DNA of 64,000 nt from CAWJMN01 sp963844055 (GTDB lineage Bacteria; Planctomycetota; Planctomycetia; Pirellulales; Pirellulaceae). The stretch covers positions 2,790,001-2,854,000 of the forward strand of contig CAWJMN010000001.1 of NCBI GenBank assembly GCA_963844055.1, in the 5' to 3' direction. Positions within the stretch are counted from its first letter, which is position 1; each line of letters opens with the position of its first letter. The notes beneath the pieces are model-generated. The model had not been told where the DNA came from, ran no database searches, and was given only the letters and a program-made list of their open reading frames with translations. The position numbers were made by a program, and so were the translations under genes. Below, one piece after another: positions 43,866 through 53,224 of this stretch.

Positions 43866-44760
43866 ATGCCTACTTCGGTCCCTCCTCCCAGAACTAGCCC
43901 ATGGCCTACCTCGGGTCAACTGCGTCCTAAGGTTATTGTCTTAGGCTCCGGCGACCGCCCCATGGTGCGGGAAGAAGTCGCAAGACTGCTCCCTTATGTG
44001 CAAAGCCAAGTAGAGGTAGTCCACCAGGACCTAGCCTATACTTCTAATCTTGATAGTATCTCGGCCGACTTTGCCATCGTATTTGGCGGTGATGGTTCTA
44101 TCTTGCGAGCCGCCAAGCAGATGGGACTTCGGCAACTTCCGGTGCTAGGGGTCAATCTTGGCAAACTTGGATTCTTGGCAGGCGTTGCTCCCGACGAGCT
44201 CGAGACGATTCTCCCCAGTGTGATCGCTGGCGAATGTCGCATTGTTGAGCATCTGATGTTCAACTGCTCGGTCCGCAGTGACAACAAGGTGCTGGTGACC
44301 CTCTTGGGCCTCAATGAAGCGGTCGTCACAGCGGGGCCGCCGTTTTCGATGTTGCATGTCAATTTGCTAGTCGATGGAGAGCTGAGCAACAACCTATGCC
44401 TGCGACGGCCTGATCATCAGCACTCCCGTTGGCTCAACCGCCCATGCTCTGTCGGCAGGTGGTCCTATCCTACGCAAAAACCTGCAAGCATTTGCCATTT
44501 GTCCCATCAGTCCCCATACGCTGACGGTTCGCCCCGTCATCGATACTGCTGATCGAATCTACGAAATGCAGGTGCCAGCACCCAATCCGGGTACCACACT
44601 TGTGGTGGATGGCTGTGCGGTATGTTCGATTGGCCCCATGGACACGGTTCGTGTCGAGCGAGCCCCGCCCCGATTCAAGCTGATCGAGGCCCCCGGGCAA
44701 AACTACTACCGCACGCTCCGTGACAAACTGGGCTGGGCAGGAAACCTCTATCTGAAGTAA
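43866..44760 (+). pseudogene. nadK: NAD kinase, frame broken by one extra base
   Basis: The first frame from ATG 43866 contains the nucleotide motif FAIVFGGDGSILRAAKQMG and LGVNLGKLGFLAGVAPDELE, then becomes nonsense after GELSNN (44391). The next frame continues YACDGLIISTPVGSTAHALS, AGGPILRKNLQAFAICPISP and ends at 44760. Removing one base in CAACAACC (44388-44394) gives GELSNTYACDGLI and a complete 297-residue protein. NAD kinase makes NADP and is essential in most bacteria, so an intact gene is expected; a sequence indel is the simplest explanation. Confidence 0.87.
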
Positions 44761-44861
44761 ACTGTGCGAAACGGCAATGAGGCCGTTCGACTGAGTGTTG
44801 TTGACAAGGTAATTCTGGCAAGGCGTTGCCAGTAGTTCCACTGGGTACAAGGAAGTACGTT

Positions 44862-45830
44862 ATGCTGCTGCGTTACGTTTTGGCGGTTGTTTTTTCGGTG
44901 GTTTTCGCAGCCAGTTCCAACACCATTTCTTTGGCAGATGACGCTGCCACGCCAGAAGAGACAAAGGCTGAAGCCAAAGAAGGCAAAAAAGATCTCAGCA
45001 AACAGTTGCAGGCGGCCAAGCAAAACGTTGCCCCCACGTATCAACTGGCTTATAAGTTCTCGCCCGGCGAAGAATTCCGTACCAAGGTCATCCACCTTGC
45101 AACGGTAGAAACAAGCGTGAAGAAGATCGCCAGCACCTCCAAGACGCGCGTTGTTTCTACGCGAGTTTGGAAGATTAAGGACGTCGATGAAAAGGGGAAC
45201 ATCACCTTTGTTAACCTGGTCGAAGATGTCGACATGTGGGCCAGTGAGACGGGCAAACCCGAAGTTTCCTACAACAGCGCTAAAGACAAAACGCCACCCC
45301 CTGGCTACGAGCATGTCGCGAAAGGGGTTGGCACTCCTTTGGCAACCATCACCATCAGCCCCTTTGGTCAAATCGTGAAGCGCGAGAACGCTGCCCCCGA
45401 TTTCAATCCTGGCATTGGCAACATCACCATTCCCTTCCCGCCCCAAGCCATCGTCGTTGGCCAAACTTGGTCTATTCCGGGTGAGCTCACCGCAAAGAAT
45501 GAAGATGGTCGAGTTCAAGTGATCAAGACTCGCCAACTTTACAAGCTAGAATCGGTAGAAAGTGGCGTCGCCAAGATTCATGTCGAGACCCAGGTTCTGA
45601 CTCCCGTCAATGATCCTAAGATCCATTCGCAAATCGTTCAGCGCCTGCAAAAGGGGGACATTCGTTTCGACATGGATGCCGGCCGTCTCATTCATAAGCA
45701 AATGGACCTCGATGAAACCGTGCTTGGTTTCAGCGGTGCCGATAGTCTGATGCAATATCTTGCCCGCCTTACGGAAGAGCCTGTCACTTCCGCCGCGGCG
45801 GCAAAGCCTGCCGTTGCTGAGAAACGATAG
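44862..45830 (+). CDS. secreted hypothetical protein
   Basis: Start ATG 44862 (AAGGAAG upstream) with a leader (MLLRYVLAVVFSVVFAASSN, cleavage near ISLAD). About 322 residues. A short charged stretch (EETKAEAKEGKKDLSKQLQA) is followed by a beta-rich domain (YQLAYKFSPGEEFRTKVIHL, ISPFGQIVKRENAAPDF, VVGQTWSIPGELTAKNEDGR, DMDAGRLIHKQMDLDETVLG). It resembles the DUF6263-type secreted proteins seen in planctomycetes, but I cannot prove membership by eye. No catalytic motif. Confidence 0.65.
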   Translation: MLLRYVLAVVFSVVFAASSNTISLADDAATPEETKAEAKEGKKDLSKQLQAAKQNVAPTYQLAYKFSPGEEFRTKVIHLATVETSVKKIASTSKTRVVSTRVWKIKDVDEKGNITFVNLVEDVDMWASETGKPEVSYNSAKDKTPPPGYEHVAKGVGTPLATITISPFGQIVKRENAAPDFNPGIGNITIPFPPQAIVVGQTWSIPGELTAKNEDGRVQVIKTRQLYKLESVESGVAKIHVETQVLTPVNDPKIHSQIVQRLQKGDIRFDMDAGRLIHKQMDLDETVLGFSGADSLMQYLARLTEEPVTSAAAAKPAVAEKR

Positions 45831-45904
45831 TAAGCCAATCCCATGTTGCACCACCCAGTTGCAAGCAAGATGCCAAATCCCATCCGGTCAGGGCAGGGCT
45901 GTTT

Positions 45905-47518
45905 GTGAATCGCCGTACCTTGGCGAGCTGGTTGACACGCCTTGCAGCATCTGCCGCGGTTCTCCTCGGAATCGTGCAGTGGGTCTTTCAACAACCCAGT
46001 GATCGCCAGCTTCTCTTGCGATCGGTTGAACTTGCGGCGGGTACCGCCCTCGGCAGCACGATGGGGGGCTTTCTGTTATCGGCAGGGCTGCGTCGTACGC
46101 CCGCTCGACTTCAGCAGATCGCACGGAACGTCCTTTTGGCTCTGCTGCTGATTCCACTCTATATCCACTTCTGTGCGTGGGATGCCGCTGGCGGCAAGTT
46201 GGGCTGGGTGACCGTGCTGTTTCGGTCTCCTGCAAACCCGCTGCTGAGAGGACTCTTGGGCGCAACCGTGATTCATATTGCAGCCGCGATCCCCTTGGTT
46301 ACCCTTTGGCTGTTTTATGTCGCCGCGCCTAACACACTTGCCAATCAAGCCGCAGCGTTAGAAGGGCCCGGCTGGACGACCTTCCTTCGGCTTCGTCTGC
46401 CCCAAGTCTTGCCCGTATGTTTAGCCGCCGCGGCATGGATCTTCCTGCAGACACTGGGCGAGATGACGATCACCAATATCTATCTGGTGAAAACGTATAT
46501 TGAAGAGGTCTATAACTCCCTGGCCGGCAACATCGATACGCGTGAAGCCCTCACTGGCGTCCTTCCACTAACCGCCTGGGTTGGCATGACGCTGCTGATG
46601 ACATTGGCCATCACTCCACAAATCCTGCGCCCTCTGTTCATGTCCTCGGCAAGGCAATCGGTTCAACTAGACCGCAGCAAGCCATCATGGCCCATCACGG
46701 CACTCACGATTTTGTTCGTTGGAATGCTTGTGGCGATACCGACCGTCAGTTTCCTGATGAAGATCGGCAGCGATGTGCAGCAATCTGCCACAGGACTAAT
46801 TCGAACATGGTCTCTATCAAAAGCCACAGGCATCCTCACGCGCACTCCAGGCTATTTTTCCGCAGAGATCCAAATCTCTGCGTATATTGGCCTGGTTGCC
46901 TCGTGGGTTGGGCTGCTCGTTGCGATGCTGGCCGGTCATCACCTGCTTCGCCCGCAAAGCCGGCCGCTAAAGCTTCCGTCACTTTGGCCACAACTTCTGC
47001 TAATTGGGATCGCAACGATTCCTGGTCCCGTAATTGGGCTGCTGCTAATTGAGACGTTTGGCAATTCGCCTTGGCCACTCTTCCATTGGTTGCATGATCG
47101 TACAATTGCGATAACGGCTTTGGCACAAGGGCTCAAATGCGTGCCAGTACAAGGCCTGTTAGTCGCAGTATTGTTCCTGCGCATTCCTACCGCGACGCTC
47201 GAAGCGACGCAGCTCGAATTCGGTAGGCCCTGGCTGAATCGGCTCCGTCTTGTGATCAGCGAGTGCAAGTCAGGACTGATTGCCACCTGGCTGATTGGCT
47301 TTTTGATCGCTTGCGGCGACCTCTCGTTTTCGCAATTGGTGGTTCCTCCCGGCCTGGAGACACTGCCCCGCCGAATCTTCGGGCTAGCCCATTCGGGGAT
47401 CGATGAACAACTTGCCGGAATGGGGCTCTGGATCCTGTTTCTAACGATTTTCTCACTCGCCATCCTGCAAAAACTCTGGAACGCTCGCTCAAGCCCTTCC
47501 CCCCAGAGTAGGAACTGA
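45905..47518 (+). CDS. two-domain ABC transporter permease (iron/thiamine type)
   Basis: A 537-residue protein from GTG 45905 with about twelve predicted helices in two halves. The permease signature EAA loop is seen in the first half (LANQAAALEGPGWTTFLRLR LP region) and a degenerate copy in the second (LEATQLEFGRPWLNRLRLVI). This double-permease plan is that of FbpB/ThiP proteins. Neither an ATPase nor a binding protein gene is nearby, so its partners must be elsewhere. The second EAA loop lacks the usual Gly. Confidence 0.78.
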   Translation: MNRRTLASWLTRLAASAAVLLGIVQWVFQQPSDRQLLLRSVELAAGTALGSTMGGFLLSAGLRRTPARLQQIARNVLLALLLIPLYIHFCAWDAAGGKLGWVTVLFRSPANPLLRGLLGATVIHIAAAIPLVTLWLFYVAAPNTLANQAAALEGPGWTTFLRLRLPQVLPVCLAAAAWIFLQTLGEMTITNIYLVKTYIEEVYNSLAGNIDTREALTGVLPLTAWVGMTLLMTLAITPQILRPLFMSSARQSVQLDRSKPSWPITALTILFVGMLVAIPTVSFLMKIGSDVQQSATGLIRTWSLSKATGILTRTPGYFSAEIQISAYIGLVASWVGLLVAMLAGHHLLRPQSRPLKLPSLWPQLLLIGIATIPGPVIGLLLIETFGNSPWPLFHWLHDRTIAITALAQGLKCVPVQGLLVAVLFLRIPTATLEATQLEFGRPWLNRLRLVISECKSGLIATWLIGFLIACGDLSFSQLVVPPGLETLPRRIFGLAHSGIDEQLAGMGLWILFLTIFSLAILQKLWNARSSPSPQSRN

Positions 47519-47597
47519 CAAAAATGAATCTGGGGAAGTAAGCACCTTGTACTTTTCACTTGCCTAGCCAATCTTTACTTGAACAACCAAGTTTTCG

Positions 47598-48803
47598 ATG
47601 TCGCCAACCTATCACGACTCCTTTGACTGGCTCCGGCAATCCTTGGTAGCCTGGATCGCACCTAGGATTCCGCGTTTCGTCGCGATGGCGATGTTGTTAC
47701 TGGCTTGCTGCTCTTCCTCGTTCGCAATGGACAAGGTCCTTTGCAAGCGTGAAGGCAAAGAGATCAAGCTAGAAGGCAGGATCGAAGTTGAGGCCGAAGA
47801 CGGCGGCATTTTGCTACTTGCTAGAGACGGCGTCTTATGGCCGATCCCGGCCGAAGAGCTTGTAAAGAAAGAGCATGATGACAAAGAATTCAAGCTACAC
47901 ACCAAAGAAGAACTCGCTCGTTCTTTAACGAAGACGTTTTCTCCCGGTTTTCGCATCCACCATACAAAGCACTACGTCTTTTGCTACAACACCTCCCAGG
48001 CCTATGCCCAGTGGGTGGGAAGCCTGTACGAACGGCTCTACTCTGGCTTCTTCAATTACTGGCAACGGCGCGGCATCACCCTGCACGAGCCCGATGCACC
48101 GCTAGTCGCCATCATCTTTGATTCCCAGCAAACCTATGCCGCGTACTCTCAGGCAGATATCGGCAACAGTGCGCAAAACATCATTGGTTATTACAGCCTG
48201 CTAACCAACCGCGTCAACATGTACGACCTTACTGGTACAGAGGCGGCTGATGCAGGCAACTCCAAAAACAGCGCTGCTAAGATCAATGCCGTTTTGTCTC
48301 GTCCAGAAGCAGAACGAACCGTCGCCACGATCGTGCATGAGGCAACGCACCAACTCGCTTTCAATAGTGGCCTCCAAGTCCGCCTGGCTGATATTCCCTT
48401 TTGGGTCAGCGAGGGGCTCGCCATCTATTTCGAAACCCCTGACCTGCAAAGCGCCAAGGGCTGGCGCAGCATCGGCGGCATCAACCGAGTGAACCTGCAG
48501 AACTTCCGCCAGTACATGCCATCGCGTACTAAGGATGAGTTTTTCAGCCTGCTGAGCGACGACAAACGCTTTCGAGATTCCAAACTGGCCTCGCAAGCCT
48601 ATGCCGAAGCCTGGGTTCTGAGCTATTTTCTGAACCAGCGAAAGTCCGAAGCGTATGTTGCCTACCTCAAAGAGCTTTCGCAAAGCAAACCCCTCGTTTC
48701 GGACGAGCCCGAAGCCCGAATGGCCCTCTTCCGCAAGCACTTTGGGGACGACCTCAAAACCCTGGAAGAGGAGTTTTTAAAGTTCGCCCAAGGGCTGCAA
48801 TAA
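47598..48803 (+). CDS. secreted DUF1570-type metallopeptidase-like protein
   Basis: A 401-residue protein with an N-terminal hydrophobic leader (FVAMAMLLLACCSSSFAM). A small N-terminal domain (KVLCKREGKEIKLEGRIEVE) is followed by the peptidase-like region: HHTKHYVFCYNTSQAYAQWV and the zinc motif HExxH in VATIVHEATHQLAFNSG, then FWVSEGLAIYFETPDLQS, where the Glu of SEGLA may be the third zinc ligand. The pattern matches DUF1570 gluzincin-like proteins frequent in planctomycetes. The substrate is unknown. Confidence 0.82.
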   Translation: MSPTYHDSFDWLRQSLVAWIAPRIPRFVAMAMLLLACCSSSFAMDKVLCKREGKEIKLEGRIEVEAEDGGILLLARDGVLWPIPAEELVKKEHDDKEFKLHTKEELARSLTKTFSPGFRIHHTKHYVFCYNTSQAYAQWVGSLYERLYSGFFNYWQRRGITLHEPDAPLVAIIFDSQQTYAAYSQADIGNSAQNIIGYYSLLTNRVNMYDLTGTEAADAGNSKNSAAKINAVLSRPEAERTVATIVHEATHQLAFNSGLQVRLADIPFWVSEGLAIYFETPDLQSAKGWRSIGGINRVNLQNFRQYMPSRTKDEFFSLLSDDKRFRDSKLASQAYAEAWVLSYFLNQRKSEAYVAYLKELSQSKPLVSDEPEARMALFRKHFGDDLKTLEEEFLKFAQGLQ

Positions 48804-48973
48804 AGGCCCGTTTGACCGTTCACCCCAACTCCACGCCGATAGGCAGTTTCCCTGGCGAAAGTTCGCCTGCCCAGGGGATGAAACTAGCTTTCGGTTGAGA
48901 TAGACTATCAGAGGGAATACTCAACTTTCCCAGTGGCATTTTCATTCTTCCGCCTGTGACAAGAGACAATCTT

Positions 48974-49726
48974 ATGCGTCGCTCCCTTGGAATTCTGGTT
49001 GGCATCCTGTGCGTCGGACTGGCTGGTTACGCCACGGCCCATTTGGTTCAAGAGTACAAGAGCGGCATTGTTTGGCCAGAACCCAAGCTAATTGATGCCG
49101 GCAACAGCACCACACCGCCTGCCGACGCGACAGTTCTCTTCGATGGAAAGAGCCTGGACCAATGGCAAGGCGGTGACAAATGGATCATCGCCGATGGCGT
49201 AGCCACAGCCGCCGGCGGTTCCATCACCACCAAGCAAGCGTTTGGCGATTGCCAATTGCACGTAGAATTCGCTACTCCCGCTGAAGTGAAGGGGAATGGA
49301 CAGGGACGCGGAAATAGCGGCGTCTACCTGATGGGGCATTACGAAGTTCAGGTCCTCGACTCCTACGATAACGCCACTTACTTCGACGGCCAGTGCGGCT
49401 CGCTGTACAAACAACAACCGCCGTACATCAATGCCTGCCGCAAGCCTGGCGAGTGGCAGTCGTACGACATCCTCTTTACGGCTCCACGCTTTAATACCGA
49501 TGGCAGCCTGAAGACTCCAGGCTATATCACGGTGCTTCACAATGGACTCGTCATTCATAACCACTACGAACTGCAAGGAACCACCTCTTACACGGAGGCT
49601 CCCAAATACAATCACCACAAGGCCGAAGAACCTCTCAGCCTGCAATTCCATGGCGATGCCGTTCGTTATCGCAACATCTGGATTCGCACCGCGAACATTC
49701 ACCCGCTCGAGGGTAAGAAGCCGTAA
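48974..49726 (+). CDS. DUF1080 protein (3-keto-disaccharide hydrolase family)
   Basis: Start ATG 48974 begins a hydrophobic leader (MRRSLGILVGILCVGLAGYA). About 250 residues. A DUF1080 jelly-roll fold is indicated by VLFDGKSLDQWQGGDKWIIA, GNSGVYLMGHYEVQVLDSYD, PYINACRKPGEWQSYDILFT and EEPLSLQFHGDAVRYRNIWI. Relatives hydrolyse 3-keto-glycosides or bind sugars; they are greatly expanded in planctomycetes. It stands alone on this strand, with no oxidoreductase partner adjacent. Confidence 0.87.
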   Translation: MRRSLGILVGILCVGLAGYATAHLVQEYKSGIVWPEPKLIDAGNSTTPPADATVLFDGKSLDQWQGGDKWIIADGVATAAGGSITTKQAFGDCQLHVEFATPAEVKGNGQGRGNSGVYLMGHYEVQVLDSYDNATYFDGQCGSLYKQQPPYINACRKPGEWQSYDILFTAPRFNTDGSLKTPGYITVLHNGLVIHNHYELQGTTSYTEAPKYNHHKAEEPLSLQFHGDAVRYRNIWIRTANIHPLEGKKP

Positions 49727-50053
49727 GTTGGCTTAGACATGGCGCAGGCCATTCGCGGTAGTGTTTCCCTCGCCCGCGAACATCACCTGTGCGATTTTCT
49801 GCCCCCTTCAATTGCGGCTAGGGGATGGCATGTGCCCGCAAGCGGCATTCTATCCCAAATGTAACCTCTTTCGGCCCTGCTTCCCTGGGCAGGGTCATTC
49901 GCTGCCTTGGCCAAACCAGGGTGGAGAATTAAACTGTTGTGTTGCTTTCCGGAGGATTTCCCTCGGGGAAAGCGATCCGTCCGCCTCTCCCGAGGCCTTG
50001 GAATACTGCTGCGTATTACCGTTTCCTTGTTTTTCCGTTTGGACCAAGCCCTT

Positions 50054-51371
50054 ATGTCGACGTCGAACGCCTTGTCTGCTCCTAAGAAGACTAGCCACAA
50101 CTTCAAACGTGTTGCGATTTTGTTCGCGGGAGGACCTGCACCGGCCGCCAACGCGGTCATCTCTACCGCAGCGGTATCCTTCTTGCGTGCCGGCACCGAA
50201 GTCATCGGCATTATGCATGGCTATTCCAGCTTGGCTGGCTTCTCGGCCGACAAGCCACTGGAAGAAGACAAGGACTACATCAAGATCACGCATAAGACCT
50301 TGAAGCGTTCGCGCAGCGCTCAAGGGATTATCATTGGCACCGCCCGTACCAATCCTGGTAAGAGCATTTCGCACCCATCGCACCTAGAAGATCCCAAGCT
50401 TTCCGCGCCTCTGCGGAACACCTACGAAGGGCTTTGCTCTTTAGGCGTTGATGCCCTGATCTCGATCGGTGGTGACGACACGCTGAAGACCGCCAACAAG
50501 TTCAAGATGTACCAAGACCGGCTTCCCGCTGGCAGCAAGAAGATCCCTGTCGTCCATCTGCCAAAGACGATCGACAATGACTACAAGGGTATCGACTTCA
50601 CATTTGGCTACTTTACTGCCGTAGAAACCCTGGCCGCTGAAATCCGCAACTTGCTGTACGATGCGGAAGCTGAGCCGGGCTTACTTCCTGGCAGAAACGA
50701 TGGGACGCAGTGCTGGCTGGCTCGCCTATGGTGCTGCCATCGCTGGCGAAGCGAGCCTTGTTATTAGCGTAGAAGACATCGTTGGTAACTACCGCCTCAA
50801 AGAGACGTACACCAACACCGTGACGGGGGAAACCGTTACGCGTGATGTGATGGATGTCGATCGCGTTGTCTCACGGATCGTTAAGACGATGCTCGCACGT
50901 GATGAAGAACGCAAGGAATTTGGCGTTATCGTCATGGCGGAAGGGCTCGCCGAACTACTACCGATGAAGTACTTGGAAGGCATTCCACGCGACGATCACG
51001 GTCACATTTCGATCTCGCACGTGAATCTGGGCCGGATGTTCTCTCGCTTGGTTTCGGACGGTTACAAAAAGCAGTGCGGCCGCAGCCGCAAGGTCACGGG
51101 CCTGCAACTGGGCTACGAAGCACGCTGTGCCAAGCCACACGCCTTTGACGTCATGCTTGGAAGCCAATTGGGCGTTGGTGCCTATCGGGCATTGGTAGAA
51201 GAAAACCTCAATGGCGTGATGGTTTCCTGCTCAGGCCAATTGCAGCTTCACTACGAGCCCTTTGAAAACCTCGTAGATCCCATCACGCTGGTTACCGTCG
51301 TACGTTACATCGAAACCGGCAGCGATTTCCATCGCTTGGCCCGGTTCCTGGAAACGTACGTCAACGACTAG
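50054..51371 (+). pseudogene. pfp: PPi-type 6-phosphofructokinase, frame broken by one extra base
   Basis: The first frame from ATG 50054 carries VAILFAGGPAPAANAVISTA, ALISIGGDDTLKTANKF and VVHLPKTIDNDYKGIDFTFG. The GGDD and PKTIDND residues mark the pyrophosphate-dependent type (ATP enzymes have GGDGS). Near 50668-50676 the frame breaks. The second frame resumes LSRAYFLAETMGRSAGWLAY and ends at 51371 (RLARFLETYVND). Removing one G (GCTAGCCGG) gives DAEASRAYFLAETMGRSAGW and a 438-residue protein. The enzyme phosphorylates fructose-6-phosphate reversibly. Likely intact in the organism. Confidence 0.87.
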
Positions 51372-51376
51372 TCCCC

Positions 51377-51392
51377 ACGGGAATTTTCCCGT
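51377..51392. terminator. hairpin filling the gap between convergent pfp and hisB
   Basis: ACGGGAA-TT-TTCCCGT, a perfect 7-bp stem. It occupies nearly the whole 20-base space between the two convergent stop codons and could serve both transcripts; the T run is weak on either side. Confidence 0.4.
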
Positions 51393-51986
51393 TACGTCGA
51401 AAGCGTTCCCTTGGTACTGGGAACGCCGGTCATCCGCGGATCGGCTTCTACTGCCATCCGCAGGGCACGTGCAGCGCTCTTAAAGATCGCCTCGCTGACG
51501 TGATGGCTATTGCGACCGTAATGCACCAGCACATGCAGATTGCAAAGTGCATTGGCCGCTCAGCGATTGCCAAAAATCTTCAACAAGCTCGCTGTCAAAA
51601 TCACCAATTTTGCTGCTGGCAAACTGGGCCTGAAATACCAGGAAGTAGCGCCCCGAAAGATCGATGGCCGTCGTTGCCAAGGTCTCTTCCATCGGCAGCG
51701 TAAAGTGCCCGTAACGGCGAATTCCCTTTTTGTCGCCGGCAGCTTGGCGAATGGCTTGGCCAATGCAAATGCCCACATCCTCGACGGTGTGATGCTGGTC
51801 AACATGCAGGTCGCCGGTCGCTTGAACATTCAAATCGAATGCGCCATGCCGAGTAAACAGCTCCAGCATGTGATCAAAGAACCCGACCCCCGTCTTCCAA
51901 CTCCCTTGGCCGGTTCCGTCCAAGTTCAGCTCCACACGGATCTGGGTCTCACGAGTCTGCCGTTCAATGACTGCGGTACGCGGCAT
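51392..51986 (-). pseudogene. hisB: imidazoleglycerol-phosphate dehydratase, frame broken by one extra base
   Basis: The first frame (ATG 51986) has GVGFFDHMLELFTRHGAFDL, DLHVDQHHTVEDVGICIGQA and GDFDSELVEDFWQSL, then goes out of frame near 51558-51564. The correct frame continues AANALCNLHVLVHYGRNSHH and VSEAIFKSAARALRMAVEAD, ending KGTLST and TAA at 51392-51394. Deleting one base (CTG-A-GCG to CTG-GCG) restores a 197-residue protein, the standard length. The enzyme carries out the sixth step of histidine synthesis and lies downstream of hisD and hisC on the same strand. Confidence 0.88.
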
Positions 51987-52085
51987 AGGTCTTCCATCAC
52001 TTCCAACTAAATGTTTCGTAGCAATTCGCCATCCGTCGCCAATGCCCTTCGGCAGGTGGCGACGATCATCTTCTCACGGCCCGGC

Positions 52086-53171
52086 TTAGGTGTTCGGGCG
52101 ACTCTCTGCCAAATACTGAGCCAGAAGCGATACACAAGCATCGCTCTGCTCATCAGTTCCTACACTGATCCGCAGCCCGTCACCAAACCCCGCGTAATTC
52201 ATATATCGAACCAAAACGCGATCCGCTTTGAGCTTCTCATAAAGCTCTTTTGCGGTATAGCTGTTGGGGCCCCGCTTCGGCGGATTACACCAGACAAAGT
52301 TGGCCTGACTCGGAATCACCGTAAATCCCAGGTCCGACAATTGTTCGGTTAGCCGTGCCCGCGTTGCCAAAACCTTCTGACGGTTATTTTCGAGCCACTG
52401 GGTATCATCAATCGCTGCCGTGGCTGCCGCAATGGAAAGCGCATCGCAATTGTACGAATCCTTGACCTTCACCATCTGGTCGATCAGTTCTGGCTGGGCA
52501 ATCAGATAACCAAAGCGTAGCCCCGCCAACCCGTACGACTTACTCAAGGTCCGCGAGACCATGATATTTTTGTGTTGCAACACCAAGTCGACGCAGTTGA
52601 AGTCGGCAAAATCGGCATAAGCCTCATCGACCAGCAACGGACAGGGCAAGGTACTCGCCAATTGCACAATCGCTTCTCGCGATATCATCGTCCCGGTTGG
52701 GCTATTGGGATTGGGCAAAAACACCAGCTTTAGCCCCGGTGCGGGCTGGCCAAAAGAGGCTGGTAAGCTCCAGTCCGGCAGGAACGAAATCTCCTCAAAA
52801 CGCGCCCCCTGAATCTGCGCCAGCGAACGATAGAGGATGTAGCTCGGCGTTGGTAAGCGAAGCAAATCCCCCTCATTCACAAGTGCCCGCGTGCAAATGG
52901 TCAGAATGTCATCGCTGCCGTTGCCACACAGGATGTAATCGCGACTAGGCAACTCCAACAACTGCGCCGCCCGATCACGAAATGCATTCGCCATCGGATC
53001 GGGATACCGCTGCAAGCCTTTCTCTAGCACTTCCTCAATGCCGCGCAAGATAGAACGTGGAGGCGGATACGGGTTTTCATTGGTGTTCAGCTTGATGAAC
53101 TTGCCTGCTTGTGGCTGTTCGCCAGGAACATACCCTGCCATCGCTTCAATGGTCGGCCGAAAAAAACTCAT
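52086..53171 (-). CDS. hisC: histidinol-phosphate aminotransferase
   Basis: A 361-residue PLP enzyme, start ATG 53171. Motifs: KLNTNENPYPPPRSI, LCGNGSDDILTI, FLPNPNSPTGT, LLVDEAYADFADFN and the PLP lysine in VSRTLSKSYGLAGLRFGYLI. It follows hisD by 53 bases and precedes hisB by 99 bases, all on the minus strand. It converts imidazole-acetol phosphate to L-histidinol phosphate with glutamate as donor. Confidence 0.95.
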   Translation of the reverse strand: MSFFRPTIEAMAGYVPGEQPQAGKFIKLNTNENPYPPPRSILRGIEEVLEKGLQRYPDPMANAFRDRAAQLLELPSRDYILCGNGSDDILTICTRALVNEGDLLRLPTPSYILYRSLAQIQGARFEEISFLPDWSLPASFGQPAPGLKLVFLPNPNSPTGTMISREAIVQLASTLPCPLLVDEAYADFADFNCVDLVLQHKNIMVSRTLSKSYGLAGLRFGYLIAQPELIDQMVKVKDSYNCDALSIAAATAAIDDTQWLENNRQKVLATRARLTEQLSDLGFTVIPSQANFVWCNPPKRGPNSYTAKELYEKLKADRVLVRYMNYAGFGDGLRISVGTDEQSDACVSLLAQYLAESRPNT

Positions 53172-53224
53172 ATCACTTCACTCTTCTTAGAAAAACGCCT
53201 TGTTAGCCAACCGCCAGCAACCGC

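Noticed and set aside
49727..50053. Gene or RNA in the 327-base gap before pfp
   Set aside because: Nothing with coding character or stable structure was seen; probably a long leader and promoter region.
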